This document shows positions 46,289-57,883 of a stretch of DNA of 64,000 nt, one piece after another. A program made the position numbers and the translations under genes. This stretch comes from Hedera helix (lineage: Eukaryota; Streptophyta; Magnoliopsida; Apiales; Araliaceae), in NCBI GenBank assembly GCA_947179155.2, contig OX359282.1:30388221-30452220 (forward strand), given 5' to 3'. Each line of letters starts with the position of its first letter. The stretch's first letter is position 1. The notes under the pieces are model-generated. The model was not told where the DNA came from. It ran no database searches and saw nothing but the letters and a program-made list of their open reading frames with translations.

Positions 46289-47500
46289 CTTAAATTTTGT
46301 AAAAATACTCGCAAGCGCACGAATCTATTGTAAAATAGTTTAATGCAAAATACGAGATCGATCCCACGAGGATTAATGAATTACTAATTAAATATAAATT
46401 ATACTCAATTCTAATCTAGTTAATAAAAAGTGATTTTTGGAATAATTAAAACTAAAAACTAAATATAATAAAAATCAAGACTAATAAAATAACTAAACTT
46501 TTAATCAATGAGAGAAAAGTTCTGAGGTTCGGAATCCACAATATTAATTATGTATATCTTACTATTCATTATTAATTCGGAGTAGCAATTTGAAAATCAA
46601 TTCAATGCTTTCTCAAGATTTTTCATTTAAGTTCATAAAAATATTTCTTATTATAAATTCTTATTTTCAAGGTTTAATGTATAAGACCAAAGCATTATAT
46701 GAATCCAATGTTTTGAAAAACAAATAATCTTAGTTCTTAATTAAAATATTTAAATCACAACCTGGATTAAATTAAATTAATTGAAACTATTCAAAATACA
46801 TGATATTATGAATGAAACAATTTAATTTAAAGAAATCAATAAATAAGAATTATTAAATATTAAAACCAATTGAGAATTAATAATAAATTTCAGAGTTTAC
46901 ACAATCAATATTGTTTCATCCTACACCTCAGAAATAATTTTAGCAACACATGATTAATTCACAAGCAAAGAATAAGAAATAATAAACCATTATATCAATG
47001 CTGCTGACTCTCGGTTTCCGTGCCTTGAATGATCCCACTTTTGTTGCTTCAGTTCATGTGTATTATCTCCCCTGCGTGACAACCTTCTTTCCTCCCTCGA
47101 TTACCGTGCCTAGCCAAAGGTTGCTTAAGTTGCTTAAGTTGTTGTATTGGCCGATGTGTATGATGCTGGCCTTGGTTTCTGTGCCCAATGATTCAAAAGC
47201 CTTCTCTGCTCCTTTTGCTTTATTGCTTCTAAAGGGTTGCCTCCTCCTGTATGCGCCACAAACTCCATTTATAATACATCAAGTAATTTCAATAATTAAA
47301 AAATTAAATTTTTATTCTAACTTCTCCTCTCAATTCATGTAACTAACGTATTGGAATCTTCTTCTTTTGTTTCCTCATATTGCTAAAACTCTTCCTCTTT
47401 TTATTCACTTGGGCTTTTTATATTTTCAAAATCTGAACACAAAATAAATTCAATTAGAATAAAATTAATATAAAACTAAATTAATAAATCTATTTAAAGG
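46289..47500. repeat. Probable dispersed repeat with an ACTCGCAAGCGCACGAATC terminus
   Basis: Begins with AAAAATACTCGCAAGCGCACG and, 50 bp on, GATCGATCCCACGAGGATT. I recall such phrases from repetitive plant DNA but cannot name the class. The rest is AT-rich. 46998-47342 is open but unrecognised. Confidence 0.35.
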
Positions 47501-48396
47501 GGAAATAAATGTATAAATATATGCTCATCAAAGGGGGAAAAAAGGTCCGAGAACCCATATGTTTCTCTCTCTAAAATTTTGAAAAGAACAACCAACATAT
47601 TCAAGACATTCACGCAAGATATCATCTATTAAATGAGGAATTGAAAAGGGATTATACAGAAACCGCTAGAAATGAAAAGTCAAACACAACATCAACAATC
47701 AAAATTGTAGAAACTCGTATGCTTCTTTCTTCTCTTTAAAAATATTGGGTATATATTTTTAGATTTTTATTTTTATTAATCTATAATACATACTCAAATG
47801 GATTTTGCCTCAAGTGCTTTCCATTTATTATTACTACAATCGAAAGAAGAGTAATTTCTGAAGATTTTGGTGAATGAAGATGGAGTAAAGAATTAATATT
47901 TTTTTTTCTTTTAATAAATCAATTATTTACGCACATCATCATTGCACCGCCATATCATTGAGGTGGAGTTTTTTATTCCTAATCGTACGACAACTCAACT
48001 TTTTGTTAAAAGTCAAAGTATTCTAACAAATTTTCTAACGTTTTATTAAAAAATTATAATTTAGTGAGTCGAATGTAAAAAAAAATAAAAATTAATTACT
48101 TATTTGTAAGTTAATATAAATTGCAATTACTAAAGAACCATTTAACCCGCCAGGGAACAGAAGCAATACTTTAGACTTTTGTTAATTACTTGTTTATTCC
48201 AATCCAGAGTGTTGTTCGACTTTGTACATTCATAAACCAGTTGTAAATAGCTGTCTACTCAAATGTTTCTGATGGTTGCTATCTCATAGGGGTCATTCGC
48301 CTTGTGCACTACCTACCAAAACCATTTATTTGGAAAAGATCGGGCACTTAATATTGTTGCAGATGCTGGTACCGGGACAACTACAGTTGGTTTAGG

Positions 48397-48943
48397 CAGG
48401 ACTGGCCTTATGGCATAAAAAAAAATTGAGTTTCAGGCCCCATTTTAAAAAAAATTCTAAATTTTTAAACACTATAAATAATTTATGTAAAAAAAGACTT
48501 TATAAAAATATAAGCTCAATCAATCCTTTAGGATATCCAAATATTAAATATTTTAAAAAAAATAACAGAATAAAAAAATCTCATTTAAATAAAAAATAGT
48601 AATACTCCCTCCATTCCATAATAAGAATTCTCTATTGACTTTTGTAATTAAATTGACCATTTTTAAAATTAATAATTAAATATATATATTTAGATTTTCA
48701 AAAAATAAACATTGAGATTAATACTAAATTTTATGTAATTTATAATATTTATAGGCTTTTTACATATATATTAAATAATAATAAGATATATTGATTTGAA
48801 AATTTATCAATTTGACCATAAAAATTAATTGAAGGAAGTATCAAATATAGAAGGTCTCATTTAAAAATATGGCTTTAGACCCTAAATTGTCTTGAGTCAC
48901 CGTCGGATTTAGGCCTCGTAGCTTTATGTTTAGGGCAAGTCTG
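48397..48943. mobile_element. Probable hAT element in the DCD2-like gene, containing a Stowaway MITE
   Basis: CAGGACTGGCCTTA at the left and CAGACTTGCCCTAA as complement at the right (10 of 14 match). Interrupts the coding text just after VADAGTGTTTVGLG. The 8-bp flanks are only weakly alike, so the boundaries are less certain than for the 49151 element. Confidence 0.55.
48605..48838. mobile_element. Stowaway-like MITE
   Basis: Starts CTCCCTCCATTCCATAATAAG and ends TTGAAGGAAG, with TA on both sides (48603-48604, 48839-48840). CTCCCTCC termini and TA target duplication are typical of Stowaway (Tc1/mariner) MITEs. Nested within the 48397-48943 element. Confidence 0.75.
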
Positions 48944-49150
48944 CAGTTTATAATTTATATATCACAAGGTAGAACTTCATAAACTTAGTCAAGTTCTGTA
49001 CTTGTGAAATCTAGTTTCATGATTGCAAATACTACCAACACATTTCCTGACAATGCTGCTGTTTTCTGTCAGGCTGCCATGGGGAGGTATCTGGAGTGAT
49101 GCTGGCTGATACTTTTGATAGTTACAGAAAATTGGAGGAGCACTTGAAAG

Positions 49151-49325
49151 CAGGGTCGGTCTTAAGAACACAATTTATATTGGGGGTCCTATGTAAAAAA
49201 AAATTGAGGGCCCTCTCTGACATATAAAATAACAGACATTAATATATAAAGCACAATTTGTGGGCCCTCCGAATTTGGGGGCCCTGTGCGGTCGCCCCTT
49301 CTGCACCCCCTCAGGACCGGCCCTG
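49151..49325. mobile_element. hAT MITE in a DCD2-like exon
   Basis: 175 bp, CAGGGTCGGTC at the left; the right end GGACCGGCCCTG is its near complement. Exact 8-bp target duplication CTTGAAAG at 49143-49150 and 49326-49333. It inserted in coding sequence between EEHLKA and the following codons. Confidence 0.93.
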
Positions 49326-49430
49326 CTTGAAAGCAATTTCACAAGTGTTGTGCTTTTCCTCTTGGTGCTCAAGTTTTAACAAAGTGAACAGTGGAATTGT
49401 ATGTTGGTTCGAAGGTCGTCATCCAAGTAA

Positions 49431-51404
49431 GTTTGTGATACTCTGTTCGGCAAAATTGCCCCCTTCTTTCCCTTACTATTTAATCACTTACGGGGTTTTC
49501 CCAACTGCAAACACATGGAATTATATGATCTTCAGCTTCTTGTCAAAAGGAACATTTACAAGCAGCAACATTTTGTCATTCACCTGATAACTGTCTCCTT
49601 GGATATATTATTTTCCATCATTTGACACTTTTTTGTTTTAATTTGATGATCTCTTTTCATTATTTTTCAGTGGTGTTCATGGTAATCCTTGGTTGAAATT
49701 CTGGTGTTTATTTCTCCGAAGCTTTGCTTGTAATTCAGATCTACCCCTATTTATAGTTGTATATGGTCTAGATTGCATGCCTTACTGATTGCCAGGAATG
49801 CTTCTAATGGTCAACTGTGCAACTAAGCCACATGGGCGGTCACCCAGGAGGACTTGGGCAAAGTGCTGTAGGGTTTTTGTATTGTCACCGTTTATTTTGT
49901 GGGATAGTTTATTAGAGCCAAAGCTTTACTTATGCCATAAACAAGACTATATCAAAGGAATGATGGCCCGGTTGTAGTTCCATAGCAATAGATTAGAAGA
50001 GTATGGTTGATGGTTATATTAAAATTCTGACCTAGTACCAGCATTTGAGATAGTATGTCAAAAACTGGCTACTTTTATTTTATTTTATATTAATATGCGT
50101 ATATGCATGCTTGCAAAGGTATTAAATTTGTGGAATGATTGAAATATTTTCAATAGCACAGTTATCACTTTAATTGGATTTCCATACAAGAGAAACTGAT
50201 TTGTTGTAAGTGTAAAATGTGCTTCCATTTTATTCCAGCGCAGCCCAGCCCCCTTATAATTTGTGTATCTCAACTGGTCAGTATGTGCTCCTGATTTGGG
50301 TCTCAGTAGAGTAACAATTGGTCTTCTGAAAGTAGTAACTTTTAGTCCTTTTGTAGAACAATTTTTTTATTGCAGTTGACACTCCCTTTGTCTTACAAAA
50401 GGAGTTTCATTTACCTTCTGTCCCCCCACGCCACCCCCATCCCTACCCCCCAACACACCAAAAAAAAGTCGCCCATTTCTTTTAATGGTAGTATATAGAC
50501 AATGTCTTCAAGTTTACTGTCTTAATTTCACCACTACTAAAGAACAAACTATTTATTTTAAGAGATAAATTTAGAACAAAAGTATACCTTAATATTTGTA
50601 GAATGAGTATAGATATTGTGACAAAGTCTTATAAAAGATAACTTACAAAATAATGTGATAAAATATAATTAGTTGATGATCCATCATATATAAGTGGGCA
50701 TAATTATCTATAACTAATTACATCATTATGTATTCATTTTTACTAATTATTCTATAGTTATCAAACAATAAAATTTACAAATGAGACTCTTTTTATGAAA
50801 TCTAAAAAGTATCAAATATGTAATAAAATATTACTAATAATATGGTTCATCACAGTGGTTCTCACTCTCCATTATACTGCAAATCTGGGGAGTAGAAAAG
50901 AAAGTATAACACTGCATGGGGTTTATATTTGCCGGATAGTTTATGCATGAACAACATTCTTGATCACGGTGCTAATTTGAATATAAAAGTACTGCAAGCA
51001 GCTAAGTGCTATAATAGTATATAATACCTTCAAAACCCACATAGCTAGAATCAGGGGCTCATAAATATATTTTAGTGGGTCAAAATTATTATCAAGTTAA
51101 AAATAATTTAGAGGGGTTCGGGAGTAACACCTTTGAGTCAATTTTCTTTAATATTTTTGTACTTTCGGATCACACACACACGTATATATCTATATAATAA
51201 AACAGAGCGGCTCAAATCCCAAGAATTTAACATCTAACGACTTCAAATTAATTTAAACTTCAACATCCAACAATCTAAAATCATTTAAGGTTTCAACATC
51301 CAACGGTCACTAATCTATCACACATTTTCTCTCCAAATTCAATATCTTTTTTTCAAAAATCTATCCACTCATATTTCCCTCCCAAATCAAATTCACCACT
51401 ACAC

Positions 51405-51470
<66 letters not shown>

Positions 51471-52159
51471 ATAAAAATTGCATGTAAACAACATGGGTCA
51501 TCCTTTTAGTATTGACGCCATTTTTCTGTTTTTCGGGTATTGCGGTAGTTATGTTTCCACATTCAAATTGATTTGGGTGAAAAATCACATGGACGGTTTA
51601 GATTGATTCTAATTGATTTTTAAGTTATTTTAGGTTGCAAAGAGTCTTTAAGTAATAGAGTATTTTTTTAATTTTAATCTTCGTCGTGCCTTCAGGGACA
51701 GACAATTACGTGTCATCTCTTTGGTGTTTTTGCAGGTTATATCGAGAGCAACTATTGTAATAGGCTCTGACTCATGGTATGATAATCTTTTATCCAATTT
51801 CAAGAAAAAATATAAAGAAAAAAATGTTATGGTGATGCTATTTAGTTGGTGTTATGACAATACTTTTTTGTGTGGACTTAGATGACTCAGTTTATACTTT
51901 TGGGTATATGCAAAAACATTTATTTTGGATTTTTACATCGTTTTTTTTTTCTCATTGGATCCTACCAAATGACTTGCAGTATTACACTTTTTCCACAGGA
52001 AATACTGTTCGTAAATCATATTGATTGATGGTTAGAGATACTGGAGGCAAATAAATACTGCCAAACTTCTCATTCCGTTTTGTCAATAAAGGAAAGGTGT
52101 GTGGGATACTCGAAAACACTATATTACATAAATTTGAGCCCGCTATCGTCAATCAATTA
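49431..52159. other. Intergenic sequence upstream of the chromovirus
   Basis: No gene recognised. 49789-49977 is open but has no known domain. A CTCCCTTTGTCTTAC phrase at 50385 may be a Stowaway end without a clear partner. 51190-51210 (TCTATATAATAAAACAGAGCGG) resembles a Helitron 5' end, unsupported at the 3' side. Confidence 0.4.
51404..51470. repeat. (TAA)n microsatellite
   Basis: More than 50 bp of uninterrupted TAA. The Tyr-rich minus-strand ORF over it is an artefact. Confidence 0.95.
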
Positions 52160-53193
52160 TGTAAGACCCCGAATTTTATGAAATACAAAATTTAATTTTC
52201 TTCATATATATATATTTTTTTCCTGAAATAGTAGGTGGTTAAATTAATAAGGTTAAAAGTTAAGGATGTTATGTGTAAATTTTATTATGTCGGACAATAT
52301 TCATTTGGTCGGAGAATATTCGTTTTGTCGGGGAATATTCGATTCGTACGACGGCGCCGAAATAACAAAATAATGGTGGACCCCCACAACGACTTATTGT
52401 CGAATATAGAAAGCGACATACGTAACTTTTTCAAATAAATATAGTCAACGGTATAATCATCTTGAACTGTTAAAATATCTGGTGGTAAAGGAATAGTAAC
52501 ATACGGTATTGCACAGTAGCACACGGTATTACACAGTAGCACACGGTATTACATAGTGTTCATATTATTAAACTGATAAAGTGGTTATTGTACTATATTG
52601 ATTTTATTGAACCAATAATTGTCACATGCATAATAATTCATATTATTGAGTTGATAATTGTCACAGTAGCATATGCACAATAATTCACATTACTGAATCA
52701 ATAATTGTCACTACACAGTAACGTGTTATTTTCTTATCTATTTTTAGCATTTTTGTTATCTCTTTTATGATATTGATTAAACTGTTGTATTCTATTATTA
52801 GTTGATTTTCCTGTTTATCTAACTCGAAAAGCCAACTACACTGCATTTACAACAATTAACTATAATAATGGATAATTGTGAATTATTGTTGAATAATTGA
52901 ATTGATAAAGTTATTTGTTTTTATTATGATAAATTATATAAAGTTATTTGTTTTTATTATGATAAATTATATAAAGTTGTTTGTTTTTATATATAAAGTT
53001 AATTGATTTATTTAAAGTTAGTTGTTTTATATATAAAGTAAATTGAATGGTATAGATTAAAAGATGATCTTTAAATGAATGGTTTAGATTAAGGAAATCT
53101 TGAAAGATGAAATGAGTGGTATGGATTAAACATTATCTTGAAATATACGGTTTGGATTAAATTAGGAAATCTTGGTGATGATAAGATTTTTGC

Positions 53194-53201
53194 TATAAAT
53201 A
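53194..53201 (+). promoter_or_regulatory. TATA box in LTR unit A
   Basis: TATAAATA, followed by a conserved AGAGGCCTTAACTTAAGGA segment that includes a small palindrome (CCTTAACTTAAGG). The same arrangement occurs in the other LTR units (55615 and 63546). Likely start of the retrotransposon transcript. Confidence 0.6.
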
Positions 53202-53474
53202 GAGGCCTTAACTTAAGGATTTTTCATAAAAACTTCCTTGCTTATTCTTTCTTTCACTCTCCAAATATTTCTTTGTATAAGTTCTCTTTGAGTGTGCTAA
53301 AGTCATCTTGAGTATTTGTAAAGATCTGTAAGTGTACGAGTTCATATCTAGTCACGTGTTAAGGTAAAGGATACCATCTTTTTCATCTTCCATTATTCAA
53401 ACTTACTATGGTAAGGGTATATCAATATTTAATTCTCGAAAATAATATCGTTTCTTTCTTACTCATAAGATGTG

Positions 53475-53705
53475 CCATTTATTTCCATGTATTAAATTGT
53501 GGGAATAACCTTACGGCGCGGATTATCGCCTGTTGGTGAATAACCTTTCGTATTTATTTCTATGTATTAAATTGTGGGAATAACCTTACGGCGCGGATTA
53601 TCGCCTGTTGGTGAATAACCTTTCGTATTTATTTCCATGTATTAAATTGTGGGAATAACCTTACGGCGCGGATTATCGCCTGTTGGTGAATAACCTTTCG
53701 TATTC
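53475..53705 (+). repeat. 75-bp tandem repeat in LTR unit A (3 copies)
   Basis: Three copies in register (ATTAAATTGTGGGAATAACC at 53491, 53566 and 53641), exactly 75 bp apart. The 3' LTR has two copies at the same place (63843, 63918), and unit B has diverged copies (about 55936-56150). Confidence 0.85.
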
Positions 53706-54481
53706 ATTCATTATTAATCTCTGAGAATAACCTGACTACGCGGACTACTACATGTTTGGTGAATTACTCTTCGTATTCATTTCTTATTTGTCTCTTGTTG
53801 GTAAAGTTTCCTGAAATGATTATATATTCTTTAATAGTTTGCGCTTCATCTAATATCATTTCAACTGAACCTTCCTATTTTTCTAAATCTTTCTATTGAA
53901 CCTTAACTGTTATTCTAAACTGTGGATCTTAAATATCATTCTTGAATTTTAGTCCACATCATGTTGGCAATTTGGACATTATTTGAATCTGCACAAAGTA
54001 AAGTCATAAACTTTCGATATTTATTGATCATACTGTTTCTTCTGATTCATCATCTATATCACTGTTGTTATTCTAATCATCAAGAACCATGTTGTTGTGA
54101 ATATCTGTGGCCTGGGGCACAGTTGATAGGATAAAGGCGATATATTTATTGTGCCTTTTAGGGCACGTGGTGAATATTCTCTTTGGCCTGGGGCAAAGAT
54201 GAACTGTTGTTGGTATGATTATGACCAAAAGCTGAAAACTGGTATAATCATTACCGTTGGGTTATATTTGAATATCTTTGGCTCGTAATGCAAAGATGAA
54301 CTATTGACTGGCATGATTAAAATCAGGAACTGAAAATTTATATTATCATGACCAGCGGTGTTTAAGATGATAAAAGTTGATGATGTTTCTCTTAAAAAGA
54401 GAATCGAGTGGACAATATAGTCTGCATTATTCTTCTAATAGATTGTTCATTCCGCTGCTATTATTGATACAAAGCTTATTG

Positions 54482-57400
54482 TGTAAGACCCCGAATTTTA
54501 TGAAATACAAAATTTAATTTTTCTTCATATATATTTTTTTTGAAACAGTAAGTGGTTAAATTAACAAAATTGAAAGTTAAGGATGTTATGTGCAAATTTT
54601 ATTTTGTCGGACAATATTCGCTTTGTCGGGGAATATTCGTTTGGTTGGGGAATATCCGTGCCGTACGACGGCGCCGAAAAAATAAATTATTGGTGGACCC
54701 CACAACGGAATATTTGTCGGATATAGAAAACGACAGAAATAACCTTTTTAAATAAAAATAGTCAACGGAACTGTTAAAATACCGGTGATAAAAGAATAGT
54801 AGCATACGGTAGTTTTTGGTATTTTCTGTAGCACACGGTACTCTACAGTAACACACGGTATTGCATAGTGTCTCATATTATTGGTCTGATAATTGACACC
54901 GTAACTGTTACGCATCATTTCATCGATAATTGTCACTGCATAATATTTTATATTATCAATTCAATAATTGTTGTTACACAGTATTTTGCATTATTGATTT
55001 AATAATTGTCATTACACTGTATTTTATATCATTGAGTCAATAATTGTTGTTGCACTGTTTTTAAAATTATTGAACCTAATAATTGTCACAGTAACATATG
55101 CACAGTAATTCACATTATTGAATCAATAATTGTCATTACACAGTAACGTATGCTTTATTTTACATTATTGTTATCTCTATTATGATGTTATTTAAACAGT
55201 TGTATTTCATTAATTTATTGACTTGATATCTAAGAGCTAACTATACTGTATTTATAACAATTAGTCATAATAATTGAATTGATAAAGTTATTTGTTTATA
55301 ATATAAAGTTAGGTGATATGAAATGAATGGTGTAGATTAAAGTGTGAATTATTGTTGAATAATTGAATTGATTTGTTTATAATATAAAGTTAGGTGATTA
55401 TTAGGTGATATGAAATGAATGGTGTAGATTAAAGTGTGAATTATTGTTGAATAATTAAATTGATTTGTTTATAATATAAAGTTAGGTGATTATTAGGTGA
55501 TATGAAATGAATGGTGTAGATTAAAGATAATATAATATTTGAAATGGATGGTGTAGATTAAAAGATGATCTTTAAATGAATGGTTTAGATTAAATGAATG
55601 ATAAGATTTTTGGCTATAAATAGAAGCCTTAACTTAAGGATTTTTCATAAACTTCCTTACTTGTTCTTTCTTTCTCTCTCTAAATACTTCTTGTGAAAGT
55701 TCTCTCTAAGTGTGCTTAAGTCATCTTGAGTATTTGTGAAGATCTATAAGTATACGTGTACTGTTCAAGTTAATCAACCTCATTTAAATCAATATCCAGT
55801 CACGTGTTGAGGTAAGGGATACCATCTTTTTCATCTTCCATTATTCAAACGTACTATGGTAAGGGATTATCATTATTTGATTCTCGATAATAATATTGTT
55901 TCTTCCTTACTCATAAGACGTGCCTTTTATTTCCATGTATTAAATTGTGGGAATAACCTTACGGAGCGGATTGCCGCCTGTTGGTGAATAACCTTTCGTA
56001 TTCATTCATTATTAATCTCTGAGAATAACCTTACGGAGCGGATTGCCGCCTGTTTGGTGAATAACTCTTTGTACTCAAATTCTATTAAATTGTGGGAATA
56101 ACCTTACGGAATAGATTGCCGCCTGTTGGTGAATAACCCTTTGTATTAATTTCCTTCACCTTTTGTTAATCAAACCTGCTACGGTAAGGGATATTATTTT
56201 CTTTCATACTCCTAAATCGAAATTTATTATGGAACTATTGCTTCTATAATTCCTGAAAATATTATATGTTCCATAATAGTTGAACTTCATTATTTCAACT
56301 GAACCTTCCTATTTACATGAACCTTTCTATTGAATTGTAACCGTTATTCTGAACTGTGGATCTTGAATATCATTTTTAAATTTCACTCCACATCATGTTG
56401 ACAATTTGGACATTATTTGAATCTGTACAAAGTAAACTTCCGATACTTATTGTTATCCTATTTCTTCTGTTCATCATTTATATCATTCTAATCATCCAAA
56501 AATCAAGTTGTTGTGAATATCTGTGGCCGGGGGCACAGATGTGATATATTTGTTGAACAGATGATAGGTTAAAGGCGATATAATAGGTTAAAGGCGATAC
56601 ATCTGTTCGGTGTCTTTTATGGCACGTGGTGAATGTTCTCTTTGGCCCGTAGTGCAAAGATGAACTGTTGTTTGGTATAATTATGACCAAAGGCTGAATC
56701 TGGTATAATCATGACCGTTGGTGCTATATTGAATATCTTTGGCCCGTAGTACAAAGATGAACTGTTGATGTGCATGATTATGATCAGGAACTGTGAATTT
56801 GTATTATCTTGACTAATGATATTTCAGATGATAAAAGTTGATGATGTTTTTCCTAAAAAGAGAACCGAGTGGACATTATAGTCTGCATTATTCTTCTAAT
56901 AGATTACTCATTCCGCTGCTATTATTGATCTGAACGTTGTTTAAGAATTTAACTGCAGTTTTTGATATAAACCTTGTAGTCTATTGTATTCTATCAAGAA
57001 CTCAACTATTGAAGACTAATGATAATTTATTCGTCATTATCTTAGTCATGTTATTCTTTACTGGGCTATTTGAGCTCACCCTTTCTTTTGTTCCATTGTT
57101 TTTCAACAGGAGATGAAAACATAACAGGGTCTAGCCGGGGAATGGAGTGAGGGTCCGAGGAATAGTTATCATAGTCTTCACGTTTTGTAAAATAGTGTGA
57201 CAATAATAGTGAAGACTTAGTTGTGTATTATTATACACTGTATTGTTGTACGTTGTGCTTTGTTGTAATAATTTTGTTGTAGTCTTTTGACGACTCAAGT
57301 TTGGGCTGTGTGGGCCCAGATTTGGGGGCGTCACATATTGTCTATTATATTCAATTAAGAACTCATCTGTTGAAGGCTAATGATAATTTATTTGTCGTTA

Positions 57401-57689
57401 TCTTAGTCATGATATTTCTTACTGGGCTATTTGAGCTCACCCTTTCTTTTGTTCCTTTGTTTTTCAGAAAAAGAGAGAGTAGCCGGGTCTAGCGGGGGAA
57501 TGGAGTGATGGTCCGAGTGATAGCTATTGTAGTCTTCACATGTTGAATATAGTGTGGAAATAATAGTGAAGACTTAGTTGTGTATTATTAAGTTTTGCAT
57601 TTCTGTCATATGTACTATTTGTATTAAAGTTTATGTATTTTATGGCGTCTCAAATTGGGCTATGTAGGCCTAGATTTGGGGGCGTCACA
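54482..57689 (+). repeat. LTR unit B of the chromovirus with duplicated tail
   Basis: Starts TGTAAGACCCCG like unit A but differs from it at many positions and by indels. The tail ending GGGGGCGTCACA occurs twice, ending at 57335 and at 57689. The last 350 bp (57340-57689) repeat 56979-57335, including TTACTGGGCTATTTGAGCTC. The PBS follows the second tail. Confidence 0.75.
55615..55622 (+). promoter_or_regulatory. TATA box in LTR unit B
   Basis: TATAAATA followed by GAAGCCTTAACTTAAGGA, as in unit A. Confidence 0.55.
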
Positions 57690-57883
57690 TTTGGTTTCCG
57701 AGCTTAGGGATATGATCTTTAATGGAGATCTAGGGTAGAAGTAGGAGGAGAGAGACGAATAGATTACGTCATTAGTATGTCCTACATAAAATTTTGTTAT
57801 CTAATAAGTTGGCTTGAATGTGGGGACAAGAAGTGACGAGTCAGTTTGTTTAACTAACATTTATCTTATGACCGCAGTTAAGA
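57690..57883 (+). promoter_or_regulatory. Primer-binding site and leader of the chromovirus
   Basis: TGGTTTCCGAGC at 57692, three bases after the LTR end, resembles the TGGTATCAGAGC complement of initiator Met-tRNA used by plant LTR retrotransposons, with three changes. The remaining 180 bp is leader with no ORF. Confidence 0.65.

Larger units (their letters stand above)
42184..49430 (+). pseudogene. D-cysteine desulfhydrase 2-like PLP enzyme, broken
   Basis: The family (D-cysteine desulfhydrase/ACC deaminase-like, fold type II PLP enzymes) breaks D-cysteine down to pyruvate, H2S and ammonia. Exons seen: 42184-42343 (basic, possible mitochondrial presequence), 42613-42725 (TGEEFIAKLLDRRW...DTKIHQIK), 43660-43702 (TCGGCQSAHAAAV), 43864-44208 (SCAERGLKSHLLLRGEQPE...VNEGAGDVVGLLG), 48290-48396 (IRLVHYL, a frameshift, then RALNIVADAGTGTTTVGLG), 49073-49150 with 49326-49427 (VMLADTFDSYRKLEEHLKA, WFEGRHPSKF). 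The exon that should carry the PLP-binding Lys (NGNKxRK in this family) is absent between 42725 and 43660. hAT, Stowaway and MULE sequences interrupt the rest, and the C-terminus is not found. Confidence 0.82.
52160..54481 (+). repeat. LTR unit A of the chromovirus
   Basis: Matches the 3' LTR (62511-64000) closely and the B unit less well. Its similarity to B ends at about 54468 (...CTATTATTGAT); 13 further bases precede the start of B. It lacks the CGTCACA tail that ends B, so alone it is not a complete LTR. Confidence 0.75.

Noticed and set aside
49789..49977. Possible last exon of the DCD2-like gene
   Set aside because: A GHPGGLGQ reading slightly resembles the family's C-terminal HTGGTLG motif, but flanking residues do not match, so it was not added.
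51361..51588. Tyr-rich minus-strand ORF
   Set aside because: It is a translation of a TAA microsatellite.
51190..52159. Helitron starting TCTATATAATAAAACAGAG
   Set aside because: Plausible 5' terminus only; no CTRR 3' end with an upstream hairpin or Rep/helicase sequence was found.
52235..52438. A 67-codon open frame of equal length in all three LTR units (also 54552-54755 and 62587-62790)
   Set aside because: It starts at GTG rather than ATG, and the A and B versions differ at about 21 of 67 residues, so there is no sign of protein-level conservation. Equal length follows from LTR homology. The 85-codon minus-strand frames over the same place are likewise dismissed.
53475..53705. Regular 75-bp repeats, CRISPR-like at first glance
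   Set aside because: Direct tandem repeats without spacers inside a plant LTR.
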